64,000 bases of DNA from Turritopsis dohrnii (taxonomy: Eukaryota; Cnidaria; Hydrozoa; Anthoathecata; Oceaniidae): positions 186,001 through 250,000 of the forward strand of contig BQMF02000037.1 of the NCBI GenBank assembly GCA_027922465.2. Direction: 5' to 3'. This document shows positions 25,701 to 40,700 of this stretch, in pieces. How positions within the stretch are numbered: the first letter of the stretch is position 1; the number at the start of each line of letters is the position of its first letter. Under the pieces are notes generated by a model. The model was not told the DNA's origin. It did no database searches and saw only the letters and a list, made by a program, of their open reading frames with translations. Made by a program: the position numbers and the translations under genes.

Positions 25701-28700
25701 AAAACTGAACTCGTTTTGAACCGATTATTTCAGGTGCTCTGTACCGACTTGTTCCAATGTCAGCTGTCATTGATGTGTTGGTTTCAATGGAGAGACAACG
25801 CAGAAAAGGTGTTTTTACCATGGGACCACCTACTCTCTTTTTAGCCAGACCAAAATCAGCAAGTTTTAATTCAAAGGACGAGTCTATCAACACGTTTTCA
25901 GGCTTTAGATCACGATGAGAGATTCCCTTTAAATAAAAAGAATACCAGTTGACACAACTCTACAAAGTCTTTATCATGATGCTTTCGGTGAGAGCAACGT
26001 GCAGTCGAAAAGGATATCACATGATGTAGTTCCACTGTACCTGATTGTGAATATATGTTAAAGCTTCCAATATTTGCAAGGCATACTTCCAAGCTTTATC
26101 TCTATCTTTAAATAATTCTCTACTATCAATTGCATCTCTGAGCGTTCCTTTGTCACATAACTCCATTTCAATAAACAGATACTCATTGGCTTGACCTGCT
26201 TCACTGCTTTTACTGGTACAAGAGGTTTCTTCGCTTTTTTCAAGCACTCGGTAAATAGGCTAAAAAAATGAGAACTTACAAAGGTAAATCTTTACATGAT
26301 CAAATTGCATTACATGATTTTGAGGTTATCGATGAAGTGCTGTCAGAACAGCTTCTCAATCACACGACATGAACTTCTAAAAGCACATATACCCAGTACT
26401 CTTTCTTACTGTCCTACTCTACCCTATTACAATTATTACTGATAAAACAATAAAGAAATAAGACATAATGACGTGTTTATGGATCGTGAAACAATTCACG
26501 TTCACATAAAAATGTTTTAATAATAAAAGAATTAATAAAGAAATAAAAATTAAAATTCATTGCTGACCGGTTGAATCGCATCACTTGCATCATTATCTTC
26601 AAAACATATGCTACCAGAAGATTGTATATGTGAGGAACTATTTTCAGTACTGGAAAAACCTGATTCACTAAAAAAAAAAATAATCAAAAATGAGGCCCCT
26701 TCTTAACTCGTTCTAGAAATTGCTGGAAAATCCAAAAGCTGGCGTTTATTAAAGGAAATACAACAATACTCCTGTTTCGAATTTCAACCTCTCCAACCCT
26801 GTGCTGGCCTTCTCATCGAAGACTGCTAGAAAGGACTGTATACGACTGCATTTACATGAGTTTATCTATTTTAAGTCAATGAAACAATCCTTTGACCAGA
26901 AACACAACCTAAACCGTTTTAAGGAGAATCGGCCTATAAGTTATGATCTCAGTGGAGTCAGCATAACCTTCCACATTATAAATAAATGAATATCATACAT
27001 ACTTTCCATCAGACACCACACTCGATTCTGTCCATGATGAGAAGAATCTATATTATTCATAACAAGAAACTAATTTAACAATCTTGTTAGATTATACCTC
27101 TTAACTATTCAGGCATAAATTTAGTTAAAAAAATGGGATAGGTAAAAGACCAAGGTCCTCATTAGAAACAGCACCTAGCATGGCCAAGTGAATATAATTT
27201 TATATAGTTATATATAGTTAATATAGTTTTATTGAAAAACTTTCAATAAAATCAAGCACTTATACAATTTATTTGCTCCAAAATTATCCTTTCTTGACCA
27301 AATTATGAAAATGGGAAAGTAAGCATACGTGGAATATTAAAAAAAAAACACTTCGAAAATTTGGTCAAAATTAGGCCCAAATTTCCCTTTCCTGCCCAGG
27401 TCGTGAAAAATTTTCATAAAACTATTGAATATTTGGTCCAAAATTCTATCTTCACCATCTGTAATGGTCACATGAATTTTGACAAGATATTTGAAAACAA
27501 AATGTGGATATACTGTATTTCCTTTAAGTGCACTGGATTATGATCTATAGAGAATTATATAAAAACAAAATACCTCACAATATTCTTATGATTTAATGAT
27601 GACAATAATTTGGCTTCCCTTTTTACTTCTTCATTGTCAGTTGCATCATCACCATTAAGCGGTATAACCTTAATTGCACGGAGGTAACCATGCTCTTTTT
27701 GTTTTGCCTAAATCATTCAGGGACATCAATTTCAAAATTGTTTCAGTAAATTTCTATACTAAATCTTTTAAAAAAAATTTCATGTAAAAGAATAACAAAG
27801 GAAGATACCTTAAATACATTTCCTTGACCTCCACGACCAATTTTCTTTAAAATAATGAAACTATTCAGTAGTGTGGACTTTTTCCGAAATAAATCCCAAT
27901 CGTCTACAGAAATTCTCATTACTGTTCTGATCTAAAACACACAATAAATTCATATGTACAAAATGTGGGGACAGTAAATAACGAAATAAGTCTTCTTTTG
28001 AATCATCATATATGTAGACTGCCTAAGGATGCTAGTACCATAATAATGTTGATAAATTGTTTTTCTGATTTAAGAATTTTCATCCTACATAGAAACTTTT
28101 CTTGTCTTTGCTAGTCTCCAAGGCTTGGAAAAGATATATTTTTTAACGCTTGATAAATATCAAGCCAGATACATTAACTACCAACAATTTGGGCATTCGA
28201 TGTGCCCAAATTTTTGAATAAGTATTTTGCAAATATAGATTTTCATATTTTGTGTGAATTCATCTAAAAACCATATCATCTGAAAGTTACTAATAAACCA
28301 CAAGCTTTTTGTCTCAATCCACCACAAAACAACACAATCTAACTGTTTTTTGTCTGTTTTCTTCGTTAAATTGTCTAAGTTGTTGTACTAGTTGAAAAGG
28401 CTATTGAATTTGCTGAGAATACTACCCTTCCATTAATCCTATTAGGACTTTGTGACTTTTCTTAACTTTCTATTTGGAAAATTTGAGTAAAAAAAATTTG
28501 CTCATCTTCAGCATTTGGGCCATCTTTTAAAACTGGCAGTACCAAAAAACTAGCATTTTTTTTCTTTTGAAGGCAAGTCATGTGATACATCATTGGAAGG
28601 GTATTTTTATGCTGAATTGATTTATGCAACTTATTTACTTGTAAATCTGCTCATATTCACATTATTCCTAATTACAAACAATTGTAAAAAACATTGTCAA

Positions 28701-31700
28701 AGTCAGATAATAATAAATAATTTGCAGCATGATTTAGTATTTGTTCCAAATAAGTATTTATAAGGACAACTGAATTTGATTTTCTTACGATATTTATTAC
28801 GATTTTTTACGCTTAAATCATTTCAATAAACTTTTCGTGAAACTTATATCATATCTGCCATTATATTCCATCCACTGAAAAACCTTCATCAATAACACTA
28901 ATGCATTCAATAATTGCATACCCAATGTACCTAATGACGTCATAACAATAGAACAATAGGAACAATAGGTCAGATCAAAAGCAATGTTGATATTTTACGT
29001 GTTTCGTGGGCAAAGTACAAAAAAGGGGACCTATTTCATTGAAGAAAACGATTGCGTAATTTCGTATGTTCCCAACAACATGAAAAATTATTTTCCAATG
29101 CTTGATCTAAATGTAAATGATCATACCAAAGAATTTTTGAAAAATTTGAAGCATGCTGAACACGTCAAGAAACAATTAGATGAAAGAAAAGATATTTGCG
29201 ATGTTTCTATGAAACTTTCAGATATGAACCAAAGCATACCCAATGGCTAAAAGGGATGTGTGACTATTTTCAGAATAGCAAAGACATGATTCTTGAATCA
29301 TGGAAAATGGGTAATCTTGAGGAAGCCTTTCACTCAGAGCTCCCACAGGAAGATTCGTTTGTAACAAAAACACTAAAACTTAACCACAGTGAACCTCTGG
29401 CTAAAACAATTAACACCGACGTGGAAGTGGACACAATCATCCAGAAATTCGAAAACCACCCAAGTGTTGTACAGATACGCAATTCAAGCATACAGCCTGA
29501 AGAAGAATTCGATTTCCAGAAGATCTCTCGTGACGACATGCTAAATGAAATCAATCGTCTAAAGTCAGACAAAGCAACACCTACTAATGACATTCCAACC
29601 AAGATAATCAAAACAAGCAAAGAAATCTTAGCAGAACCCCTGACTGAAATCTTCAACAAGTTGATAAAAAGTTACATCTTTCCAGACCAATTGAAAGAAG
29701 CAGAAGTGACGCCAGTCTACAAAAACAAAGATTCAAGAACGGATAAAACCAACTATCGTCCAATAAGCGTATTGCTGGTAGTTTCAAAATTATATGAAAA
29801 ATTTTTTTTAATCAGTTGCAGAATTTCATTGATAAAAAATTATCAAAATATTTATGTGGATTTAGGAAAGGTTTTAGCACCCAGAATGCTTTGTTGAGGC
29901 TGGTCGAAGAGTGGAAAAGGGGTCTTGATGAGGGAAAAAATGTTGGTACGTTTGTTATGGACCTGTCTAAGGCTTTTGACACCATATTCCATGAACTTTT
30001 GCTAGCTAAACTTAGTGCTTATGGGCTCAGCAAGCCATCTTTGAAACTTCTTTTCTCCTATCTTCAAGGCAGGAAGCAACGTACAAAAATCAATTCTTCC
30101 TTCAGTGTTTGGCTTGAGATTCTTAATGGAATTCCACAGGGTTCTATTGGGTCCTTTGCTCTTTAATATCTATATAAGTGATATATTCTTCTTTCTTCAG
30201 AAATCAAAACTGTGCAACTTTGCAGATGACAATAGTATTTATGTAATTCATAGGAATATCGATTTTGTTAAAACTTCGCTGATTTCTAATATAGAGACAT
30301 TAAAACATTTGTTCTATGTTAACTTTATGGAACTCAATGTAAGTTTATGTGCCTTGGGACTCCTGTGACTTCATCACCCCTTGATATTGGGGGCTTTCTT
30401 TTTGAGTGTCAAAACTTGATCAAATTGCTTGGTGTCACCTTGGATGATCAGTTAACTTTTAACCCTCACATAAATATTATATGTAAAGAAACTAGTAGAT
30501 ATTTAAATGTTTTATGTCGAATTTCAAATTTTTTATCTGCATTTCAACTTAACTCTCTAGTTAATGCTTTTGTTCTATCACAATTTTTATATTGTCCTCT
30601 AATCTGGATGTTCTGCTCCCGAACTGCATTTGCTCGTATAAAAAAACTTCATGAAAGAGCTCTCCAGATTACTCAACAGTGTCCTGATACCTGTTTAGAA
30701 ATTCTCCTTCACAGAACTGGTGGTGTCACCATCCATCAGAAACATCTTCAAATTTTAGCAAAGGAGATATATAAATTTCTCCAGGGTGAATCACCTGACC
30801 TCATGAAGAATGTTTTTAGGATCAGAAACGTTTCCTACAGTCTTAGGAACCAAAATATGTTCACTCAAAACACTCCCAAGACTGTACGCTACGGGTTAGA
30901 AAGTGTTCGTTATCGTGCAGGACAAATTTGGAAACTTGTTCCTTTAAATCTAAAGTCCGCAAAGTCAACTTCCTCTTTTAATACCGCAATGAAGTCTTGG
31001 AAATGCACATCATGTCCACGTAAACCTTGCAAAGACTTTGTCCCAGGTCTAGGATATTTACAACGTTTTTAGATCTTTCATTTATTTATTTATTTATTTA
31101 TTTTGTTAATTTATTTATTTTATTGTTGATGTAAATTAGTTTTTAAATGTAAACTTGGTAAAATCGACGTTAAATAAACGAAATGAAATGCTGACTTACT
31201 TTGTTTTTTATTGATTTATACATCTAATCATTTTGTTTTTAAACTGATTTGAAAATTATTTACCAAAACGAGACTTTTTTCTACTTATATATTTTTTTCT
31301 TCCTTTCACTTTGGATCTTAGATTAAAAACGGTAGGTTGTGACTGATTTGAACGTGTCTAACAAGTCATAAACAAGTATTAAACTAAAATAGCATACATT
31401 GGAAGCTTGAAAGTGTCATGTGTAATTGGTTTGTGACAAAATAGCACTGAAAATAACTTTTGCCCAAATTTCGATCTTGCAAAACACCCAAAATCATCAA
31501 AACATTGCTCAAAAAAACTACACCCAAAATTAATTCCTAAAAACTTAATCCACTCCCAAATTAATGTACTAAGTTAATGTACTAATTTGTTAGCTTATAA
31601 CCAAATTTCTCATTTTAGTGTAGTTGAATTAAATCACCTAGAAAAATTTCACAAAAAAATTTGGCTATGAAAATATTTATTAGAAGAAATCAATGCTATT

Positions 31701-34700
31701 AACAAATTGTTGAGAAAGGGAAAAGTCTCGGATACTGTGTGAATCCTTGTGGCTGCATTGATAGAAATATTCTTTCTGGAGATTTATTGGAATTTTATTT
31801 AGAAGAAGTGACACAAAAACTCATTTACAAAAGATATTCACCAAAGTCTCTCCGTTACTTGCATCTTCATTCACCAATCCTGACGGCTCCTCCTCAGATC
31901 TGAACAAAGAATTATGGCACTATATTACATCATCTATTCAACAAGAAGAGTTTGCAAACACATAAGTCAACACATATTACATAATGAAAATACGAAATGA
32001 AAAAGACAATATTCAAATACATAAAGTTTCATGCTTTTCATAAAGCTTTGCCATTCATTTTGACAAAATATTACTTAAAAATTTTAATTTTTGATAAAAA
32101 AGACTTTGTTAGATTAACTTGATATTAGGTGGTACAAACACATTTTCTGGAAAAAATTATCTGGCCCCTTCATTAGAATACTGTCTGTTTTATTTCTCTT
32201 TTCCTGATAAAATTTAAATCAAATTACTACACAGGTCATACTTTAGGTCATTTAAGCATTAAGCTTGAAAAAAAAACAAAAACCAAGCCTTTGAAATGTC
32301 ATGTTCTCCATCCATTTAAAATCTCAAAACTTTTCCCTGACATAATGCACTTTCTTTTATGCATGAGCTACCAAAATTTAACAAAATGATACGCACACAC
32401 TCATTTTCAATGATTTTCTTTTCTCTTCTGCTGCATAAAAAAGTTTTGACTTTGTGTTTGGGATGTCCCACTCTTTCAACAAATTGAACATTAAATCCAC
32501 TAGAGGATACAACATTGGCTATAAAATAAAAGATTTATAAAATGCTAATTTTGAAATTCAGACTTGTTTGCATACAGTACTGTAATTATTCCATTAAGTG
32601 CCCAGGGCTATTATTAAAGGTTGGATTTTTTTGCATGGAAACTTATTTGAGAGGCACTTAAAGGAGAAACAGGTTTTTGGTTTACATAGTTTTTTTTCTA
32701 TACAAAAAGTGTAGCAAGTTATTAGAAATAAAAAGCTTTGTACATATAATCACAGTATGTCCACATTTTTTATCATACAATAGGATGTTTCCTTCAAACG
32801 GAGCATCTTCAATGTTGGAAGTAAGTAAGTAAGTAAGTAAGTATTATTTTATTTTCCGTAATGACTAAATATATTTACAAGAACTAATGAAAATGGAAGG
32901 AGACCACCCAATAGTAAAAAACTAATCAGAGGGGGTGGCCACCAAATATGCTAGCTCAATATATTGGACAAAATAAATGAATGAATAAATAAATAAATAA
33001 ATAAAATAAATAAAAATTAAAAAAAAAATTAAGAAAGTGATAATAAAAAAGTAGATGCGCAGCAGAATCAGTCAGTGACGTTATAGCTATCAAAGAAATG
33101 TTTCACCGCAATTGATTTAAAGAGGCATTGGCCAGCTTAAATGTAAATATTATTCTCACGTGATCACACATTCAAAATCAAAACAAATATGGCGCGAAGT
33201 TTTGAATCACTTTAAACATCGTTTATTGAACTGTGAAGTGAGAAAATATAATAATAAAATAATAGAAACACATGGCTTTAAATAATAGAAATACACCTGA
33301 CACATGTATCTTATGACATATGATTCAGTGTGAGGACAGAAATAATTATTCCTATAAGAATACAGCAGTGTGGGGACGGGAAAAGACAAGATAACCAGAA
33401 CAGTTCAATTTGCCAAATAATGTTTTATCTCAGATTGAATCAGTGTTCTTCTTTCTTCATGACGCACACAATGAAACCAGCCATGATGATATTGGAAATC
33501 ATATAGTTGAATGAATCAAAAAGAAAAATGTTTATAAACTAAACCATGCATGGAGTCATCATAAGGATATGATCATTCTTTCATATCCAGTAAGCAATCA
33601 AATGCACAGAAATGACCAAAAAAAATCAAATCAAATTTTAAATTTTCAATAAATAAAAGTTAATTACCATGATTATCCCATTATTCAGATGCAATGTATA
33701 AACAAGAAAAATTGCTCTGGCAAAAATTGTGGATATGTCATTCTGACAACATCAAGATGTATTGTTCTTATTAAAATTTTGGAAACAGTAAAAAAGTAAG
33801 TTAATGAAAATTAAGAAGAGAAAAACAAATTTGCAAACAAATTGTTTCCACATACAGTCTTAAATGTTTGAACTTATTTCCTTTTCTTCTTTGACAATGC
33901 CTTGCCTTATACAAGGCCCATGTTGAAAAGGCTTCTTCTTTTACAAAATCTATTTTCAAGAAAAACAAAAGATAAGCAAAAGGCTTGGGTAATAGCAAAG
34001 CTTAGAGTATTGCTTAAGCTATGATAGAAGTCATGGTTTTCTCCCAAACCCCTATCTCTTGCCCTGGTTCCATATAAATGATTAATTTTTGGGAATTGGA
34101 AAGTATTAAGCGTGTCTAGAGGTAAATAAGAGTTCATGTTTTGGTGCACAAATTGTATGTAAGGACTTTGACAAGATCAAAAACATTTAGGATTTTTAGT
34201 TCGGAAAAATCGGAGCACTAGGTGTACGATTATTAGAGAATGTCATGATTCTTATAGCAAACTTTTGAAGAACCAGTATCCGATGTGTGGTTTGCATATC
34301 ACAAAGCCACCAAAGTTGACAAGTGTCACAAAGATGAGAGTTAAAAAGAGAATGGTAAATTCCAACTAGAGTATTTTTTGAAATAAAATGGTAAATTTTC
34401 GATTATGCCCTATTAGCCCTTTGTAGTTTAAGACACAATTCGGAAACATGGATTCTCCACTGAAGGTGTTCTTCTAAATGAACACCTTATTTCACACTAT
34501 TGCTTGGGTAAATAGGCTTTCAAAAAACTTTTAGAACAGGTATAAATAAGCAAAGATTGAGTTTTTGATCTGAAAATTAGAAATTCTGTTTTTTCAGACT
34601 TTAGAGCAATTTCATTGGCATTTAGCCAACTGCTCAGGAAATTAAGGTCAAGATTGACTCTCCTACATAGGCATTCTAATGAGTTTGAAAAGTATAACAG

Positions 34701-37700
34701 GTGAGTGTCGTCCGCAAAGTGGTAAGTTTCAGATGACACAATTGCTGTGTTAAGGTTATTGATATACAACAAGAATAACAGAGGCCCCAAACTGAGCCTT
34801 GAGGGACACCATGTTTAACTAATTTGAGCTTAGACTTAGCATTACCAACAGCTACGTATTGAAGACAAGATGAAAGATAAGATCTAAACCAATGGTTAAC
34901 AACTCCTCTTAATCCATAGTGCTTAAGCTTCGAAAGAAGAATAGAATGATCAACGGTATCAAATGCTTTTTGCAGATCGACAAATACACCACGGGCAAAC
35001 TCACCTTTATTTAAACAGCGTCTTATTTGCTCAACAATATTAAGTAATGTGTGAATAGTAGAATGAGATTTCCGAAAGACAAACTGTTTTTGGTAGACTA
35101 TATTATGAATATTATTATATATAATAAATAATGAGAGTTGAATTTTCAAAAAATCTTTTTTTGTTCCTGAGATATTGACATTTAAAGGTTTTTTCCAAAA
35201 CATGATTACCATGGCAACGTGATATCACAACGTGCAAAAAGTTATTGCTGCATAAAACTATGTGAATAACTCAAACTTTTTTAACGATATGTTGTTGCCA
35301 TGCAGGGGCTTTGTTGCTTCACGATAGGCCAACTTGTTGGCAAGTTTTCTCCTTTTTTCTTAAGACAATCCATTTCCAAAAGTGAGTTCAGATTTCGGGT
35401 CATTTGTTTATTCAAAATAGATAATGAAAGGCCAGCACTCTATGCTAAAAATAATGCATAAAAGGCTTATTTTTTAATATCATTTCATCAAATTCTTATC
35501 CTTTTATAACTTTAACTACTTTTTGGAAGTTACTTTGGATATTTCATATTTCCATTTCAATCTTTAAAAGTTTTATTAACTAGTCCTTAAAATATTTATA
35601 CGCGCGACAAGTAAATAGTTTTGCCAATCGATTTTGTATATGTTTTGTAGAAGTTGCAGAAGTAGCTTCATAGAAGCTTTGAAGAAGAAATTGAAGAATA
35701 CTGTCCTGTTTATACGCAATGCTAATTGTTAGAACATTCCTTAGAGAGGAAATATTAGTGTTTTGGGGAAATATGCTTGATGAAGAAGAAAATGAAGGTT
35801 TCATAATAAGTAAAACAATGCCGTGAAAAAACTTTCAGCATCATCCATCAAGTAATGCATGCAATTAATATCAAAATTACTGGAGAAATACGTAATCAAT
35901 TTCTAATAAATGCATGAAACGTGCTAATCTCAATTGAAAGAAAGTTTAATCGACTTGTGAAAGAACTGACGAAAACTAAATAAAGAGAATGTTTTGTTGT
36001 TTTTTTTGCATTTATTGACAGCGCTACACTAACTATGAGTATGAAAAATTTCATGTTGATAGAACATTGGCTTTTGTATCAACTGTCATCAAAAGAGCAC
36101 GATATAGAAAAAGTGTAGACAACTGGAACCACCATAGGAAAGACAAATTCCTAAAATTTGGGAATGAAATGATCTAGACTGTCTCTACATACTGATGCAA
36201 GCTGAAAGTATAAACATCATGTGCAAGATATATACTGATGAAAAACTTTGTGTAAGGCGGTGTCGCTCGCTGCCCATGTTCAGCCTGCATTTTGTCATCC
36301 CCAAATAGGTCATGAAAATAAAATTTTTGAATAGGCAACGAAATGTGTACCCATGTAGTAAAGCTCGAAAAACTGATCAAAAAAATTTGATTGTCTTGTC
36401 ATGACCAACCCTTACAGAGATATCGTTGATCAAATATTTTGATGACATCACAGACCCGTCCCCCCAAAAAATTTTGGTTCACTTTTTTGCTTTTCAGCTT
36501 CATATGAACAACAATTTATTTTTTGCAAATTGTTGGAACTATTCTGATATAAGCATTTCAAACAAGAAAAGAATGGATAAATTCATTCAGATATTTTGAA
36601 AATTAGCGTGAAGCCGTTTCTTCTGTGGCTGAAGCAGAAATTGTTCAAGCCATGAGGCTTCTAGTTACTTTTTAAAACACACTGGAAACATCAAAATCCT
36701 TTGTTAAATGAAACAAAAGAGCATAGATTTGAATATTATTTTCACTCTGTATACAGGTCTTAATTCAAAAACAATTTTAATTTTTTTATAATATCATAAT
36801 ACCCTTTAAATTTTGACAAGGAGAAAATTTGGTGCATGCACGCTCTGTTGCCTAATCCATAATCCGTGAAAATTATGATTTTTTGTAGACAGTCTGAAGC
36901 CTGTGGTGGGGGCATTTTAGCTTTAGCTACTAACTAGTTAGAATATTGTATGTAGAGTGGCAATTAACTACATCTGTTAAGTTATGTCCAGTAAAAACTG
37001 TTCTATTTTCTAAAATTTCGTTTCTGTTGCCTATGCAGATCTTCATTTATAGGTTTGTCATCACAAAACAGTAGAGACCTTGAAACAAGCCAGGGTAACT
37101 ATACCAGCAATTTCTTCTTGAACATTGTGATGTCACATTGCTATGGAGATCAGATGCAGATACTCTAACTTTTTCATGCCCAGTGGTCATCACTGGAACA
37201 TCGGGAAAGTGTTTCAGATATGTGAAGCACTTTACTTCGTTATACACAGATCCATTCTAATTAACTTTTCTTCAATATCAATTATCAGTAGTTTGCGACC
37301 ACATCATCATCCATCACTAATAGATTTTGTGAAGAACAGCATGTGTTACTTTTTCCATATTCTTGAAAACCACTTTCATTTTTTTATTTCACTTCATTGC
37401 CTTCAGTTACTGTCTATTGACATATTCATGTGACAAAAAGAAGTGTATCTATTAATATTACATATGTTTACAGCTATAAAGGGTCACTTAAACATAATAT
37501 GCAACCTATCAGATTCTCTTTGAATTGAAACGTTATGAAAAAGATCTAAGTTGCAAAGAACTCTGGGTTCTCCTCTTTCAAAATCATTTTAAGAACACCT
37601 TGATGAACAATTAACAATTCTAATCAAAGAGAATTTTCCAGCAGGAATTTATTTTCAAAATGGAAAAATGCGCACCCAATAAAAATGTTTATTTCGCACG

Positions 37701-40700
37701 TATTAATTTTCGTGTAAGCCGTATTTTCCAAAAAAAGAAACTTATGAAAATAAATTAAGTAACTGTAATTTCAAGAGCATGTCCTTTAAAATCTTTTCAA
37801 TTACAAAATTTATCTGGCTCGTGGGGCTAAGGTTGAGGTGCAGTTAACAACGACCCATTATAGGCATTCTCTTCTCGTTCAGGGTGGTTTAGAAATTCTA
37901 TGTTCGTTGAAACTTTGGATGCCAGAAACAAAGAAAAGTGCATTGTTTGAAGCAAAATACACGGAGGCTCAGGAAATTATAATTATTGGTACATTTCAAA
38001 AAAGACAGTGGGCAGGCTACTGCTCAAAGCAATTCTAGAAAAATAATGATTTACTGAAGACAACACTTAAATGCAATTTGCGATATTCGTAAATGACTGC
38101 AAAAAGATGCTCAAATTGGAAGTGCTACCATAAAAGAGAAGAGCAATTATAGTTGACCGTTTTATATCACTTAATACACACATATAATGATATACTTAAT
38201 GACAAAAGAACATTATTCAACTGGTATAAAGTACATGTATCATCAATCAAATTATCCTGGGGGTTAAAAGAGCAAATAAATCTAGAAAAAAAACAGTATT
38301 AATTTTCGCGCACAGCCCTTTTGCGCATAATTTTGATAATAATTTTCGCACATGACTTTTTTCGTGTGAATGCGTGAAAATTAGTACACACAAAAATTTC
38401 TACCAATAATGTAGCTTCAAAGAATAAGGGTGAATGTTGAAATTTCAGATGGGTACATATTCAAGAAGTGGGGTGCTTAATAAAATAATTACAGTAATCA
38501 ACAAAATGGTAACTTTAGTGAAGCATATAAACATGACTCACCTCACCAAACAATGATTTTGCTTTTTTATGCATTTCCTGTTCCAATTCTTTCACTTTAT
38601 CTTCAATTAAACCAGGTGATTCGGTTATTTTGAAGGAAATCCCACTATAAAAAAACAAGTCAACTCTGGCTATCATTAAAAGGCTATACATAATTATGGT
38701 ACCTCTATCAGGGTACCGTATTATACAATTATCTACACTGTTTTGAGTTCATTGTAAATAAGAAATGGAAATAACCTTGAAGATAATTTTTCATTCGAAC
38801 TTTTGAATAGAAATTTAATTTTGGTGGAATTTTACATTATCAGATTGGACACCAGTTTCCTCTATTTCTGGTTGTGTAAATGGTTTATTCATGTTCAAAC
38901 CAAGAAAGCAAGTATTTTATGTGAATGCTCCCATAATAGAATGTTACTTTAACTTCACAAGAACAGACGTCCTATCATTCAACACTCACCTACCTTTGAG
39001 GGCATAGTTAATAAGGGCATTAAGAGGATTATATTAAGAATGATCAAATTACCTTGCTGGATAATTTTTTGAACACAAGAACTTAACATCGACAAAAGTC
39101 TTTGCCACATCCCCAGCTGGCATCAAATGAAGCGATATGGTCTCAGTATCATTCTATAAAACCAATTGTTAGTACCTTTTTTAGATTTGTACACACAAAA
39201 AATTTTCATACATTTGAAATCAGTACACTGCAATCTCCAGTTATATTTATGACAGTTCATTATCTCTAGACAACTATGTCTTTTCTTGATTATGATGGTG
39301 ATTTTTTAAATCTCAAAAAAGTCTTGGCAGATAAACAATTAAATACCAATACTAAGTTAGGAATTGGGTACAACAATACTTAATCAATAGATTAACTAAA
39401 GAGAAAAGATGAAATAGCAGTATTTAGTATAATACAGTACTTACATGTATATCGACATAATCCTTGTACTCCTTCTTGATACGGTTAATTTCATTTTTCA
39501 ACATCTAAAATTTTATGCAAATTGCAACTATAAAATGTATATATCTTAAAAGATGCTAAAAACATGCTGCAAATTTTAAAGAAACATCAAGGTCTTTAAG
39601 CTATAGTGCAAACAAAAAGAAACCATATGATTTTTTAAATTAGCACATTCAATGATGTCACAATGGCATCCCAAAAATCTTTCAATTTTTGTTATCACTC
39701 CATCACTAATAACGTAGTACCATGGACTAGTACAAACATCAGTTACCTTAAGGGAATTAAATTTTGTGGGAATTAATTTTCGCAAATTTCGCGAGTCCTA
39801 TTGTTTTATAACAAAAGACTATTGTTCTAGTACAATAGAAATCCGAAAATTCGCGAAAATTAATCCTGTTTTTTTTAGGTTCTCTTTGAACTTTCTTAAC
39901 TTTATGTTTACTGTGAAGCAACCTAAAAGTAAAAATTCAAGTTTTAATGTTTAAACGACTAAACGTTTTTAACGGTAAAACGTTTTTAATATTATATACT
40001 GCATAAACCGTTTTAAGAAACGTTTGAACGCTTTCTCTTTCAAATTCTTGAAATGTTTTCTAACGTTTTTTCTATTGTTTTTGCAACATTTTAAAAACAT
40101 TTTATCATTTGTTATCAAAATACCCTGAACAGTCACATATAATGCTAAAGCAATTTATTTCGAACAGTACTAAATATTGTTATATATATTTGTCAATGTT
40201 AGTGATAAATTTAGCCCTACTTCTCAATGCAAGTGCTATTACCGCTTGTAGTGATTTTCCTTTGAATCATCACATAAATACTTTTTCATTTAGCATCTCT
40301 TTTTCAAATATAGACCTGTTTTAATTAAAAACTGTTTTGAAAAATGTATCCATTGAAAATTACTAGCAAGTTTAAAACAATTTCTTCTATGTTGTCAGTC
40401 GTATCATCAACTTGATTTTAAAGGGATTCCTGCGTCCAAAATGATATTTCAAGGGATGATAGAACTCACAAAGTTGTTTAAGAACTCTTTTTACAGTTTT
40501 TGAAAATTTTGTTTCCTTCGGCAGATATTTCAATTTAAAAATGTTCAAATTATGCAATGCATAACTATGATGTAATAAGATAGTATTTTGTTAGTGTGTA
40601 TAACTTCTGAATTAGTAAATATTATGACTTCATTCTTCTATAAATCAACTCAGAGTGGAAGCCTTTACTTCATAGTAACTTACAAAGATGTAATATTAAT

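Noticed and set aside
29330..29659. 109-codon minus-strand frame in the LINE
   Set aside because: Antisense shadow of the reverse transcriptase frame.
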